DNA of 64,000 nucleotides. Origin: Epiperipatus broadwayi. Lineage: Eukaryota; Onychophora; Udeonychophora; Euonychophora; Peripatidae. Numbering within the stretch: position 1 is the first letter of the stretch; each line of letters begins with the position of its first letter. The position numbers and the translations under genes are program-made. The notes beneath the pieces were generated by a model. That model ran no database searches and had not been told where the DNA came from. It saw only the letters and a list, made by a program, of their open reading frames with translations. This document shows, one piece after another, positions 35,605-46,300 of the stretch. The stretch covers positions 124,001 through 188,000 of the forward strand of contig JAQFVV010006728.1 of assembly GCA_028023455.1 (NCBI GenBank), in the 5' to 3' direction.

Positions 35605-36730
35605 AATTGTGTGTTTTTTATTTTTTCTTCAGTTAGTTTGTATATTTATACATATATTACAAAAACCGTTACAATACTTAGACAATCCCAATATCAATAA
35701 TAATCAACAATTTCAAACTGTTGACAAAATCCTTTTAACAATGAAGATGAAATCCCACCTTTATACACACATATATGTAATATATATTAAGGCTAAAACC
35801 TTAAGACTATGCACCTAAAATGTGACAGTAGGGATCTCTACTTAATCTAAGCACAAGATTAATGACTACATGCACATTACAAACTATTAATTACACACAC
35901 ATATATATATATATATTGAAATGTAATATATTTAAATCACACGGGAGTATAGTGTATACTTTTTTAAAAAACATCAAGTGAACAAAAGCTTTGGATTAAA
36001 ACGATATAAAGAAATATACATAAAAGTTATCAATCAATCAAAAAAAACATTTTCTATATAGAGTTAATGTTTCTTTAATGAGAAATATTAGTTAACATTC
36101 AGTCTTTATTTGCGGTAGACTTTGTAATTAAAAAAACAATTAATACAAATTTGTGTTTAAGACTTCTTGGCGTGAAGCCCAGGCTTTCATCTGGTTCTTG
36201 AAGATCATTTCTGAATTAAACTTCTCAGCAATAATTAGATATTTTGAAAGTACACTTAAAAAGCAGATTATTTTACTTAGCATACATAATGTTTTTTATT
36301 ATATTTCCAATATTTTTCAAAAGTAAAAAAATATTAACTTTTATAAATTAGTAATGCATTTTATATTTTTACTATATGTTCAGTCAAGCTAAATTATAAT
36401 AGTTGAGATTTTAGTTAGAAACATTTTTTTTTCTTGAGTAATTTAAGTGTGCAGGCTTACATTTATCTCAACATGTTGAAATTAAAAAAAATAGTCAGAA
36501 GTGTAATTTTTATCAGTAATGACAAGGTAATAATGTAACATCTTTTTTTAAATCTATATATGAAAAATTACTTTAAATGTTCATTTTTTTAAATGTAATA
36601 ACTAAATACAATTTTTAAGCTAGACTTTCATACTATTAATAATGAAGATTTGGCTAAATTTTTCAAAATTACACTACAAGGAAATATAACATCTAAAAAA
36701 CCCAAACTAAAATATAAACTGCAGAAAACT
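35605..36730. other. AT-rich sequence, nothing firm
   Basis: A minus-strand CAGATGAAAGCCTGGGCTTC at about 36177-36196 resembles a decayed hammerhead-type hairpin. Otherwise nothing recognised. Confidence 0.4.
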
Positions 36731-36735
36731 AAACC

Positions 36736-36975
36736 TTCATCTATGAAATATGTGAATGTGGAAGACTATATATTGGTAAGACCAGTTGCCACATTGAAAA
36801 ATGATTGAATGGGTACAAAATGATTCAAATCTAAAATAGCAGACCATGCATGTGACAATAAATATATGCTTAATTAAGATGAAAAAAAATACAACAAAGA
36901 AAATTCAAAGAAGCTCCTCACAATAATGGCAAATAACACCATATGTCAGATTAGTGTGATAATAAGAAAAAGTGG
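36736..36975 (+). pseudogene. Penelope-like element, GIY-YIG endonuclease relic
   Basis: The frame starting at 36736 reads FIYEICECGRLYIGKTSCHI, then EK, a stop, LNGYK. The Y-E-I-C-x-C-G-x-x-Y-I-G-K-T pattern is the GIY-YIG nuclease motif with the Cys spacing of Penelope-like retroelements. It continues ADHACDN at about 36841 (the family's usual AxHAxxN block), then DEKKYNKENSKK near 36880. Stops occur at 36730, 36805, 36826 and beyond. No Penelope RT domain was found upstream. It is a dead fragment, but it shows this class of element has been in the genome. Confidence 0.75.
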
Positions 36976-38036
36976 AGAAATCAGGAAAACTCTCATAAGT
37001 AAGTACATGAAATTTCTGCTGACTGTTGCCTTTTTGGTGGAATAGTTACTTGATTAGATCATTACTTTAAATTCAGTGTTCATGGATATAAATATCCAGA
37101 TTCTATTCCTATATTAGTATTGTCATTGATCGGACCAGTAACATGAGAAGATAAGAGGATAGAGAATAATACCACTGAAAACATTGTGTTATATATTAAT
37201 CTATGTCCTATTATTAATAGTTGAATGTATTTGGAAGTTTAATAAAGTTTGAATTTTTCTAAAGATATTCAATATTTAATATTAGATGATAGAAATAGTT
37301 CAACATTTAATTACTAATAGAAGTTTATTTTAGAATAACATTATATAAAACATGAGGACTGATTTTTTGAGACATACCAAGCACCACCAATTTTAGAAAT
37401 GGTATATGAATTTATAGTGATTAGTAATGGATGAAATGAAGCTCCCAAATGTATAATTATTTTTTATAATATTTATTAAATGCTTTCCAAAACCTATAAT
37501 AAGTATGCAGACTATCAAAAATGACATTATAGATTGGATTTTTTTTATAATAAATTATATAGCCTTGAAAAAAATAGCTTAATTATATTATTAAATTTTT
37601 TAAAGTAATGACTGATTCGAGTAATTATTTTATTAAACTTTTGAAAACTTATGCAGAATATTCAGAAATGCTGATTATGTAATCTTAAATTTGACTAGAA
37701 AAGCTTTCTGAGAAAATGCCACAATTATGTCTTTTTTGCAATAATTTTTTTTTACTAGAATAAAAGTTATGTAATTCACTTAGAACAAGTAGAGAATTTG
37801 TAAAGTAGTAAAAGGTCACTAAGTGGTATCAATAAAAAAAGAAAGAATAACTATGATAACCAGATATGGCAGAGAATTATTTTTCTTTCATATCTTCCAA
37901 TTGCTTATTTAATGAATCTAAATAGGAACTACTATGCCAATATAATTAATCAGAAATTATTATAAATAATAATCATTTGATCATTTGTTTATTTAAGAAC
38001 AAAATATATATTTAATGTTACTATAGTATAATATAT
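36976..38036. other. AT-rich sequence, nothing recognised
   Basis: No supported feature. Confidence 0.5.
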
Positions 38037-39600
38037 TGTGACAGTCAGATGATGTATGTTGGTTTAACCCAGTTCGAATACTAGGCGAAAGTACCTCGAG
38101 GCCATCCATATGTGAGATATTAAATCAAGAATACTATGACCTCTGCCCTATTTGCCTATTCTCGAGGCTAATTACGAACAAACAACATTATCTGAGACAC
38201 ACATAAATTATTTTCTCACCGGCCACAAAGCTTAGCAACAGAGGTAGAGACATGGATGGGAACACCTATGGAGCTAAATAGTTAAATGTGCAATAAAAGT
38301 ACTAAGAAACATGTGTTTTGCATGCCTGGATCATTGGAAAAGTAACAATAAAACATTAAAATAAAATTAGAAAACTGAAGCTTTTTAGTTAAATAATAGA
38401 TATTTAATTAATGACTTTAATATATGAATAATGATTTAATGGCCTCCGCTATTCCCCTAAATTAATGAAAACTAATTAGACAATAAAAACAGATTAATAT
38501 GTTTGCGGTCTAAATCTTTTCTTCCCAATTTTATTAAAATTGTCAACCCGAATCTCCTCGATAAAGTACAATAATAGAAATCTTTCACAAAGCATTTTCT
38601 AATTGCTTTGTGCTAAAAACAGACAGTTTAAAAATTATTTAAGACATATATAGCTAAATCAGATATAGGTAATAAGCTAGTGGCGGACAAAAGAAGTGTT
38701 ATCGAGGAAATCAAGTTGGCAAACAAAAGGAAACTTACTTGTATTGAATTTTACAAATATAATGAAAATTGGAAAGAGATTTAAATGAAAAACTAACCTT
38801 TAACCTTAACCGCAATGGAATACAAAATATTTATAAACATTAGTAATGAAGAATAGCGAAGGAAAAAGGGTTAAATATATAGATAGATGATCACACAATA
38901 TATATCTAAGACTAGTCTAATAAAAAAAATGGTTACATTACAAATATAATTAAATACAACAATTTATAATATAATTCAATTAAGAAAGGTATGAACAAAA
39001 GGGTAGAAAGTAAATAGTTCAATGGAGGAGAGATATGATTACTGTCCTGGTTCCTTCCTCCTGTTCGGTGGTGTCATAGCTTGATCCAACCATCGATAGG
39101 TATTTGTCCGGACAATGAAAATGGAAATATGTAGCATGGTTTCACAAAAAGTCCTACAGACACGGCACAGAGTTCAGATCACTATTAGGTGGATACTATG
39201 GCATTTTGGATGGTATTTAGGAACCTCGGTGATAGGCAAAGCTATTTATTTGCCTAGCCAAGCATAGTAGAATCCATCAAATTCATATGACTTTTAGCTT
39301 GAGCATGTTCAAACTTCTCCATGATTTTGAAGACAACAGTTGTATAACTTTTTGGAATAAAATCTCAACAAGCAAAAGCAAAATCTGCAAGAGTTATCCC
39401 AAGAGAAATCTGAATGAAATTTCCAAAAGGGAAATCTGAATGCCAGCAAGAAAACTCTGAATAACCTAGTCTTTTGTTCACTCTCCTATTTATACATTTT
39501 TTTGCAAGCTACCCTCTATTGTTTGTATGATCTTAGATCTTGATAAGCCCCTCCTCATTCCTTTGTTTCAAAATAACACTTTTGAAAAAAAATAACTTAC
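38037..39600. other. GC-richer block of unknown nature
   Basis: Markedly richer in G/C than the flanks (for example 38070-38260 and 39040-39260). It starts TGTGACAG and contains ACCCAGTTCGAATACTAGG (tRNA T-arm-like) near 38068. No long ORF and no second copy within the window. It could be a piece of an LTR retroelement or a host regulatory/untranslated region. Confidence 0.3.
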
Positions 39601-39712
39601 TTGTTTATTTAAATTTTTTTCAATCACATCATACACCAAATTTTATAAAAAACCCTCCATAATACCAAAAAACCTCCACCAATTTAATAATCTGAAAAAC
39701 AAACTATAAACA

Positions 39713-40075
39713 TCACTTTGAATTACTATATAACTTATGAATGAATCCGATGAACTTTACTAGAATTTACTACTCATTCCAACTAAATTAATCATATATA
39801 AATCACATTTATTTTTAACCTTATACAATTCTAAATAAGATTTCTTTTTATAAATTCTATATCTTTATGGGTCAGTATTCATTTATTATTTAACCTCAAC
39901 GTTTACAATTAGGTTTTAAGCTGATATGAATGTGATTACAATTGTAACAGACCTATAAAAATAAATGCTGATTTATATATATATGATTAATTTCAGTTGG
40001 AATGACGTTCAGTAAATTCTAGTAAATTTCATCGGCGTCATTCATTCATAAGTTATATATAGTAATTCAAAGTGA
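39713..40075. mobile_element. Fold-back element, about 365 bp, overlapping a direct duplication
   Basis: Arms 39713-39810 and 39963-40075 are inverted. The left arm has CTTTGAATTACTATATAACT, CTAGAATTTACT and CATTCCAACT; the right arm has their complements. The inter-arm block 39851-39939 (TAAATTCTATATCTT... to GTGATTAC) recurs directly at 40172-40274. Confidence 0.75.
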
Positions 40076-40275
40076 CTGTTCTATAGTCACACCTTCTGTG
40101 CCAGTACTTCAGATTTGCTCATATATAAACATTTGAGTCGTAGTAATAAGAGGATTCCTTTTATTGCTGCATAAATTCTATATCTTGTATGGGTCAGAGG
40201 GTATTCATTTATTATTTAACACTCGTAAAAAGCGTTTGCACAATTTGGTTTTAAGCCGATATGAATGTGATTACT

Positions 40276-41255
40276 TGTTTATTCTAAATTTCTTTCTTTA
40301 AAGTTTGAATTTTATTAATTAAAAAAGAAAGAGAAGGCCATCTTTAATTTGACTTGAATGGGCTCACTAATTAAAAATATACATTCTTTTAGAAAATGTT
40401 GGTGGGCTTATCTCAAAATCAAATCATACTAAATATTTTAACAAGATTTAAAAAGAAAAGTATATTTTTATTTCTTTTAATAAATAAGCATTTTATTTCA
40501 GCAGAATTTTGCATTAACTCATATATATATACGCTTGACGTATATATATGTTTAACTAATAGGTTTTACAAGCAATTTTTATTAACAGAAATCTAATCTT
40601 AGAATGGAATTTATTTAAAACAAAATATTTAACTGCAATACAAATTTAATAAACATAATTAATTTTAGCTTTAATGTAAAACCCTGCTGATATTGGACTA
40701 TAAACTTAATTCAGGTCTATAATACTAACCAAGTTTATAGAAGGCTGTGAAGCATGGATCGAACTTCAGATCCATTGCTTCAATACAATAAAAATCCAAG
40801 TTTTAATTAATTTTAAGCTCTCCTTTTTTTCCTGTTAATTTTTTTAGGGCATTTATATGTATTTATAATTTGACATTACAAACTCACACAATAGTTCAAA
40901 TATTTTTAGTCTCTGAAGATTAGTGAATAGAAGTTTATGATTAACTTGTATTATATGTTCTATTATAAATTCTGATATAGGTTTTAAAAATATTTTTTTT
41001 ATGTTCCATACAGATTTACATTTTGTTTTTCAGATGGCAGAATTATAGTAAACATATCTGATTACCCCAAATTTATTGTTAAGTAAGTATCTATCTGCTT
41101 TTATGTAGATATTAATCAAGGATGTAAACTATTAAAGCTAAAGGTGTAATGTCTTTTTTTTCATAGTTGAAAAGATAACATCTCTGTAATGATCTATTTA
41201 TAAGCTGTTTTAATTTTTATTACTTTTTTTTTTATAAAATAATTTTTTATATATA
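40276..41255. other. AT-rich sequence; small tRNA T-arm-like hairpin near 40750
   Basis: GAAGCATGGATC and GATCCATTGCTTC (40749-40781) form a short hairpin. Its minus strand contains AGTTCGATCC, a B-box-like word. Too little for a SINE call. Confidence 0.35.
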
Positions 41256-41300
41256 TACCCCCAGGTCTTGTTTTATGCAGATTTTTTTAATGCAATAAAA

Positions 41301-41425
41301 ATTATTAGATCAGAAGTCAATCTCCAATAATGCGCTATTACTTTAAATATTATAAATTTCATGCACGCACACATCATATTTAAAGCAATAGTGCGTTATT
41401 GGAGTTTGACTTCCATCTAATAATT
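41301..41425. repeat. Hairpin within the Tigger-like element
   Basis: Arms 41301-41350 and 41376-41425 are inverted (ATTATTAGAT, GAAGTCAA, AATAATGCGCTATT with complements). The loop is 25 bp. It is subterminal, 45 bp from the left end. Confidence 0.85.
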
Positions 41426-41533
41426 TCAATATTTTCAGTGCTTTATAATAGTACTGTAATAGATTTTATGCAATAAAGAAGTTCATAATTTATTTAAAAT
41501 CAGGATTTCCCCATTTTATATACACACATTAAA

Positions 41534-41830
41534 TTTTACAAGGTTATAATGTAAATCTGTTCAAACATTATAGATGCCTATACTATGCATGTTGTTGTTT
41601 TTGCATTTTAAATCACATTCTATTTTTGATTTTTAAAAAAAGAATATGTAATCAATTAATCATTTAGTGTCTGCAAGTAATAAATTTTACAAGATTATAA
41701 TGTAAATCTGTTCAAACATTATAGATGCCTATAGTATACATGTTGTTGTTTTTGCATTTTAAATCACATTCTATTTTTGCTTTTTAAAAAAAGAGTACAT
41801 AATCAGTTAATCATTTAGTATCCACAAGTT
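41534..41830. repeat. 161-bp tandem duplication
   Basis: Copy 1 begins 41534 and copy 2 begins 41695, both with TTTTACAAG. Identity is about 90% by eye. It lies within the Tigger-like element. Confidence 0.9.
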
Positions 41831-42123
41831 TATTTTTAAAAGATGAGTAACAGCAGTGGGCACAATTAAAAATTAAAATCTGATTTTTACTTGTGATCAA
41901 CAATTTAAAAGTACGTAACATGATCTGAAATTAATGTGATGTGAAACAACGAAATTTGATTTTAAATGGAATTGAAAATTAAAAAATTAAAGACAAAAAT
42001 AATAATTTAATTTTTAATTGTTAGTTTTAATTTTTAATTAAATTTTGCCCAACAGTGATGAGTAGGTGTATTTTTATTATCATAAGTCTAAGTTCTTATT
42101 TTTATTTTAAACTTTTAGTTTAC

Positions 42124-42258
42124 CCTAATGGAGAGGAAAAAAGAAAATCAATTTCTTTGGAAACAAAAATTTCAATTTTAGATTGCTTAGTGAAATGGGA
42201 AGGATCAACAGTGATTGGAAAACATTTTAGTTCGGGTGAGTGCACTATAAAAGCAATT
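42124..42258 (+). pseudogene. Tigger/pogo transposase N-terminal helix-turn-helix fragment
   Basis: EEKRKSISLETKISILDCL followed by VIGKHFSSGECTIKAI matches the CENP-B/psq-type N-terminal helix-turn-helix of Tigger transposases (KRKSISLETK start, I/LG-x6-S-T-I/V end). The frame stops at 42259. The second DNA-binding domain and the DDE nuclease domain do not follow. Confidence 0.8.
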
Positions 42259-42699
42259 TAAAAAATGAAGTTGGTACTAGTTGTATTTCCTCTTATGATG
42301 AATCTGATGTCTTACTAGTTCACAAACGAACTTGCATATTGTCAAATAGCGATAATGATTAAAATACTGTACATGTATGAAAAAATGTAAAATACTGTAA
42401 ATTATGCATAAATGTATATTGTTTTGAATAAAATTAAATACTGTAGTTAATAAAAAAAAGTCTGTCTTGTATCAATTTTTTTCAAATTTGAAATTTTTTA
42501 TTAGTCATATTTTATTTCCTTATTTTTTTTAATGTGAATTTTAAAGTAATTTTACATTGTTGCTTTGCTTTTATGCAATTTTTGAAAATTTTGGAATCTA
42601 TTCCCCATTTATCAAGATAAGTTAAGTCTATTTTTGTGTGATTTCTTTTGTGCGTGTTTTCTGAGAAACCTATCTTCTGCATAAAACAAGACCCAGGTA

Positions 42700-45580
42700 T
42701 AGTTTAAAAATCAAATACTTATAATAAAAAGCTTTATATGTAGTTGTTACAGAATTTGATGTTCATGAGTATGATCTGGTTCATAACTTAGCCAGGTGGA
42801 ATTTTTAAAAAAAAAATTAACATTTTTTCCAAGTGTCCCATCTGTAGACAAGCATATGATATCACTAAACTATAAATAAATGAAAGAATGTCGTGACTTA
42901 ACATGTCCAAAATTAATTTTAAAATATATTTTTTAATTCACATGGAGCTTTATGATGTTTTTTATAGATAGATAGTGTCATAAATAAGTATCTATCTATC
43001 TTTAGCTAAAGAATAAAATTACAATAATAGACTGACACATAAGTATCAATGCACTGACTATAAAAATAAAGAGTTGTTATATAATGTAGTCTTTACAGTT
43101 GATGAGATTAATAGGCACTGACTTGTACTTTTACTTTTAAATGCATATCTAACTATTTTTTTTCTAAAGTATATAAAAAAGGTATTTAAAAAATAACTAA
43201 ATCGCTACCACGCAGCAAATGGCTAATCTGGTTCCACATTTTGTATTTGTTATTTCTGGGGTACTTTTGAAAAGATAGAGATTGATAACCGGATTTATTT
43301 AAATATATAAAATAACATACATATGTATATTTATAAACGTAAACTCCTAATTAAAATTTTTATTTTTTTATATTTTCTTCTAATTACTTTATGTTTACAT
43401 TAGTGTTGTTACTTGAACTTTAAAAATATAATAATCCTTTGTTTCTTTGTACCGATGATTTTTTTAAAATGAAATTAAACACAAATATATAAACAAAAGA
43501 AGTAGATCATTTTTATTTTTTTCTAAAATAATTTATATATATCTCATTAATTTATATAACAGTGTGATTTATATTTAAGCTTGATTCTAATATAAGTTAA
43601 TTCCTCTGATAGTTTTTATGACAAGTCAGAACTTTATTATATACAATGAATAAAATCGCAGCAATGAATTTTAACGTCTATAATACAAATAAGTAATTCG
43701 TTTGATGTTTAATATTATAAGCCAACTATTTATTATATATGATGAATAGTATGAATTTTAGCATCTATAACACAATACAATAATTGTGGGTAGGGTTGTT
43801 TTTTAAAAACTAAGTATTTTTTTTTTTATATATGTATAAACGTTACATAATATTTATTTGTATATATTTTTCATTTCTAGTTTTAACTATTTAGTCTCCA
43901 TCTGGTGGAAGAATGCGCATAATTTACGCCAGAAAAAAACTATATTAGTCAGAAATCAGTTGTAGAACTGCGATTTGGTATTCACTCATTTTATTTTTGT
44001 TTACGGTATAATGAGTTGTATTATATGGTGCTGTACAGAATTAAAGTTTTAGGAGAACTACCTATTCTCCGAGCTCCTATTTTGGCTATAATATGAAAGG
44101 TTTTACATTTATTTAAAATATAAAAATTGTTGAAAGTGAAAAAAGATTAGACTAATCATAAATATTTAGGAGACAGAAAAGTCAGACATATAATAGTAAT
44201 TCTAGAAAAGTCAAACACATAATAGTAATTCTAGAAAAATGCCATTTACATGATAATCAAAACTCACTGCTATCTTTAGGTAGTAATCTCACTTTTGGAC
44301 CGGCATTTAACTCACACTTTCAACATTTCACTATTGAACTGAAATTGATTGTCTATATAAAATTTTATAGATTTATACCATACATATACATATATATTAA
44401 GTCATACATATTTATTAAACAATTACACGCTCGAGTTAATCTGGAAATATTTCTCAATTTTTAGGATAATAAGTTAGCAGTTGTTTGATACTGAAAAACA
44501 TTTAGATTATTAGATGCCTCATTAATTTTTAGAATGTTTTTGTAGAAAAAGATTGAGTCATTTATCAAGAAACCTTAAAAATCTTGAAGATGAATTGTGT
44601 GCAGAATAAAACATCTTATTAATGAGCTGATAAACGTTACCTATAATCTTGTCAAATTAAATTGTTTTCAATATTTAAAGTATATAAATAGCACATCAAT
44701 TGTGTAATCTTTTTTATATAAACAAATATACATTTATAGAGAACAATTTTAATTAATTTCATATTTTTAATTATGTATTATCAAATTATATAAGGGTAAA
44801 TGGTTATATATCTATTTTTAACTAGAAATTAAAATAAATAGGGAATATTGCTAAAATCTTCAGGAAACCTGTTGAGTACTGACTTTTCCTTAATTATTCT
44901 TCTGTGAGTGGTGGCTGCTCAGGCTACCAAAAAGCTCATCTGATAGTGATAGAAAGATAACCTTCAGACTGTTAATAACAAAAAAAATATGAATGCTGAA
45001 TAGTCTTTTCCATATTCCTCTTCTTCTTCAGTTACTTATGATAATGTAAGGCACAGTTGTCATAAGCTTCTCATGTCTTCACTCATTCTATACTAATTGT
45101 GAAAATATAATTTTATGTTTGTGCAATCACATTTTTTTCAACTGTATGCACACCATCTCTGATTCTAATTCTCTCTTCTTTTTTAATTCAAGCCCTCAAC
45201 AATGAAGAAAGCAATAATGTTTTCTTCACTATAAGCACTACAATCACTAAAGAGTCAGATTGGAACTGGATTTAAAAGAAGAGTTACAGCTGGATAAGAA
45301 TGTATGTTTAAGTAAACCTATTTAGGAATCCCCTACTTATAACAGAAGTGGAAAGGACATAGAAAATGTAATCTAAAATGGCCTATTTTAAACAGTTTGT
45401 CTAGATTCTCATGCCTAGTAGATTACTCATTTCAGCAATAGAAATAGTAATGATAGAGCAGAAGGCATTAATTGCACTAAATATAAATATTATAAATCTA
45501 TTAAATATAGATAAAAGGAAAATGCAAGCTTTATTTGATACAAACTTTTCAAGATTACAATGGGAAGTTGCATTAGTGAC
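42700..45580. other. AT-rich sequence with minor repeats
   Basis: A 33-bp tandem duplication (AAAAGTCA(G/A)ACA, AATAGTAATTCTAG) lies at about 44178-44240. Otherwise nothing recognised. Confidence 0.5.
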
Positions 45581-45589
45581 TAAGAGGTA

Positions 45590-46300
45590 ATCAAGATTTA
45601 AGGTCAATATAGTCAATCTTAATGAAACTTATATTCCAGATGAAAGAAATTTATCAGAAGAAGGGGATGACTATAAGTTTTTTTGGAAAGAAGATCATCC
45701 AGCGAAAAAAAATACATGGTTTTAGATATACTGTAAAATCTAATTTAGTATCTTCTATTGTTGGAATTTCTTATAGTATGAATGAAAATTTATTATTAGT
45801 CAAACTATCATTGAATACTAGTGCTCATTTTATTAGAATTCAGAAAAAGAAAGCTTTTACTTCTTTCCATATAGCATTATTATAAATACCAGTAAAAGAA
45901 CAAATTTAGGAAATATTAATGCACATCTTAGCATGAATAACAGATTTTGACCAAAAGTTGTTGGAAATAATAATATTGGCACTGTAAATTCAAACAGTCT
46001 TCTATTATTGAATTTTTGCTCATCATATGAATTGACTGTTACAAACACTTTGTTTAGATAAAAAACACTTAAAAGGAATATGAATGCATTCACACTTAAA
46101 ATAATCATATTTAATAGATTGTATTATAGTTAGAAATCAGAATACAAAAGCTCATATTTTTATGAGAATATATAAGTACAGGGTGTATAACCTGAAAAAG
46201 AGTGAATAAACTTTTGCACACCTGGTTGAAGAATGTAGAGCATTTAAACAAATAAGGATAAAAGTATTCAAAACCCCAATCATTAATACAAAAGATATGA
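45590..46300 (+). pseudogene. LINE endonuclease-domain relic
   Basis: The plus strand carries, across shifting frames, LSEEGDDYKFFW (about 45650), KKIHGFRYTVKSNLVSSIV (45709-45765), NENLLLVKLSL (about 45783), LGNINAHLSMNNRF (about 45907; the usual LGDFNAR block), VNSNSLLLLNF and TNTLFR (about 46042), then IDCIIVRNQN (about 46116). The order matches the apurinic-type endonuclease of CR1/L2-like LINEs. The catalytic D of GDFNA reads N. A different zinc-finger-like piece, HLVEECRAF (about 46220), follows out of context. Inactive. Confidence 0.75.

Larger units (their letters stand above)
41258..42697 (+). mobile_element. pogo/Tigger-like DNA transposon, internally deleted
   Basis: Terminal inverted repeats share AGGTCTTGTTTTATGCAGA near 41263 and its complement at about 42676. 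A TA dinucleotide lies outside each end (41256-41257 and 42698-42699), the target duplication expected for the Tc1/mariner/pogo superfamily. Inside are a hairpin (41301-41425), a 161-bp tandem duplication (41534-41830) and a remnant of the transposase DNA-binding domain (42124-42258). The catalytic DDE region is missing, so it is non-autonomous. Confidence 0.85.

Noticed and set aside
28130-36000. Short ORFs of 60-80 codons (for example 28130-28342, 29595-29810, 31923-32147, 33799-34023) as small genes
   Set aside because: Composition is what AT-rich random sequence gives (I, F, N, K, Y), with no domain, no signal and no neighbours. The 31923 ORF is antisense to a LINE relic.
38060-38085. tRNA gene from the ACCCAGTTCGAATACTAGG T-arm-like word
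   Set aside because: No acceptor, D or anticodon arm can be built around it.
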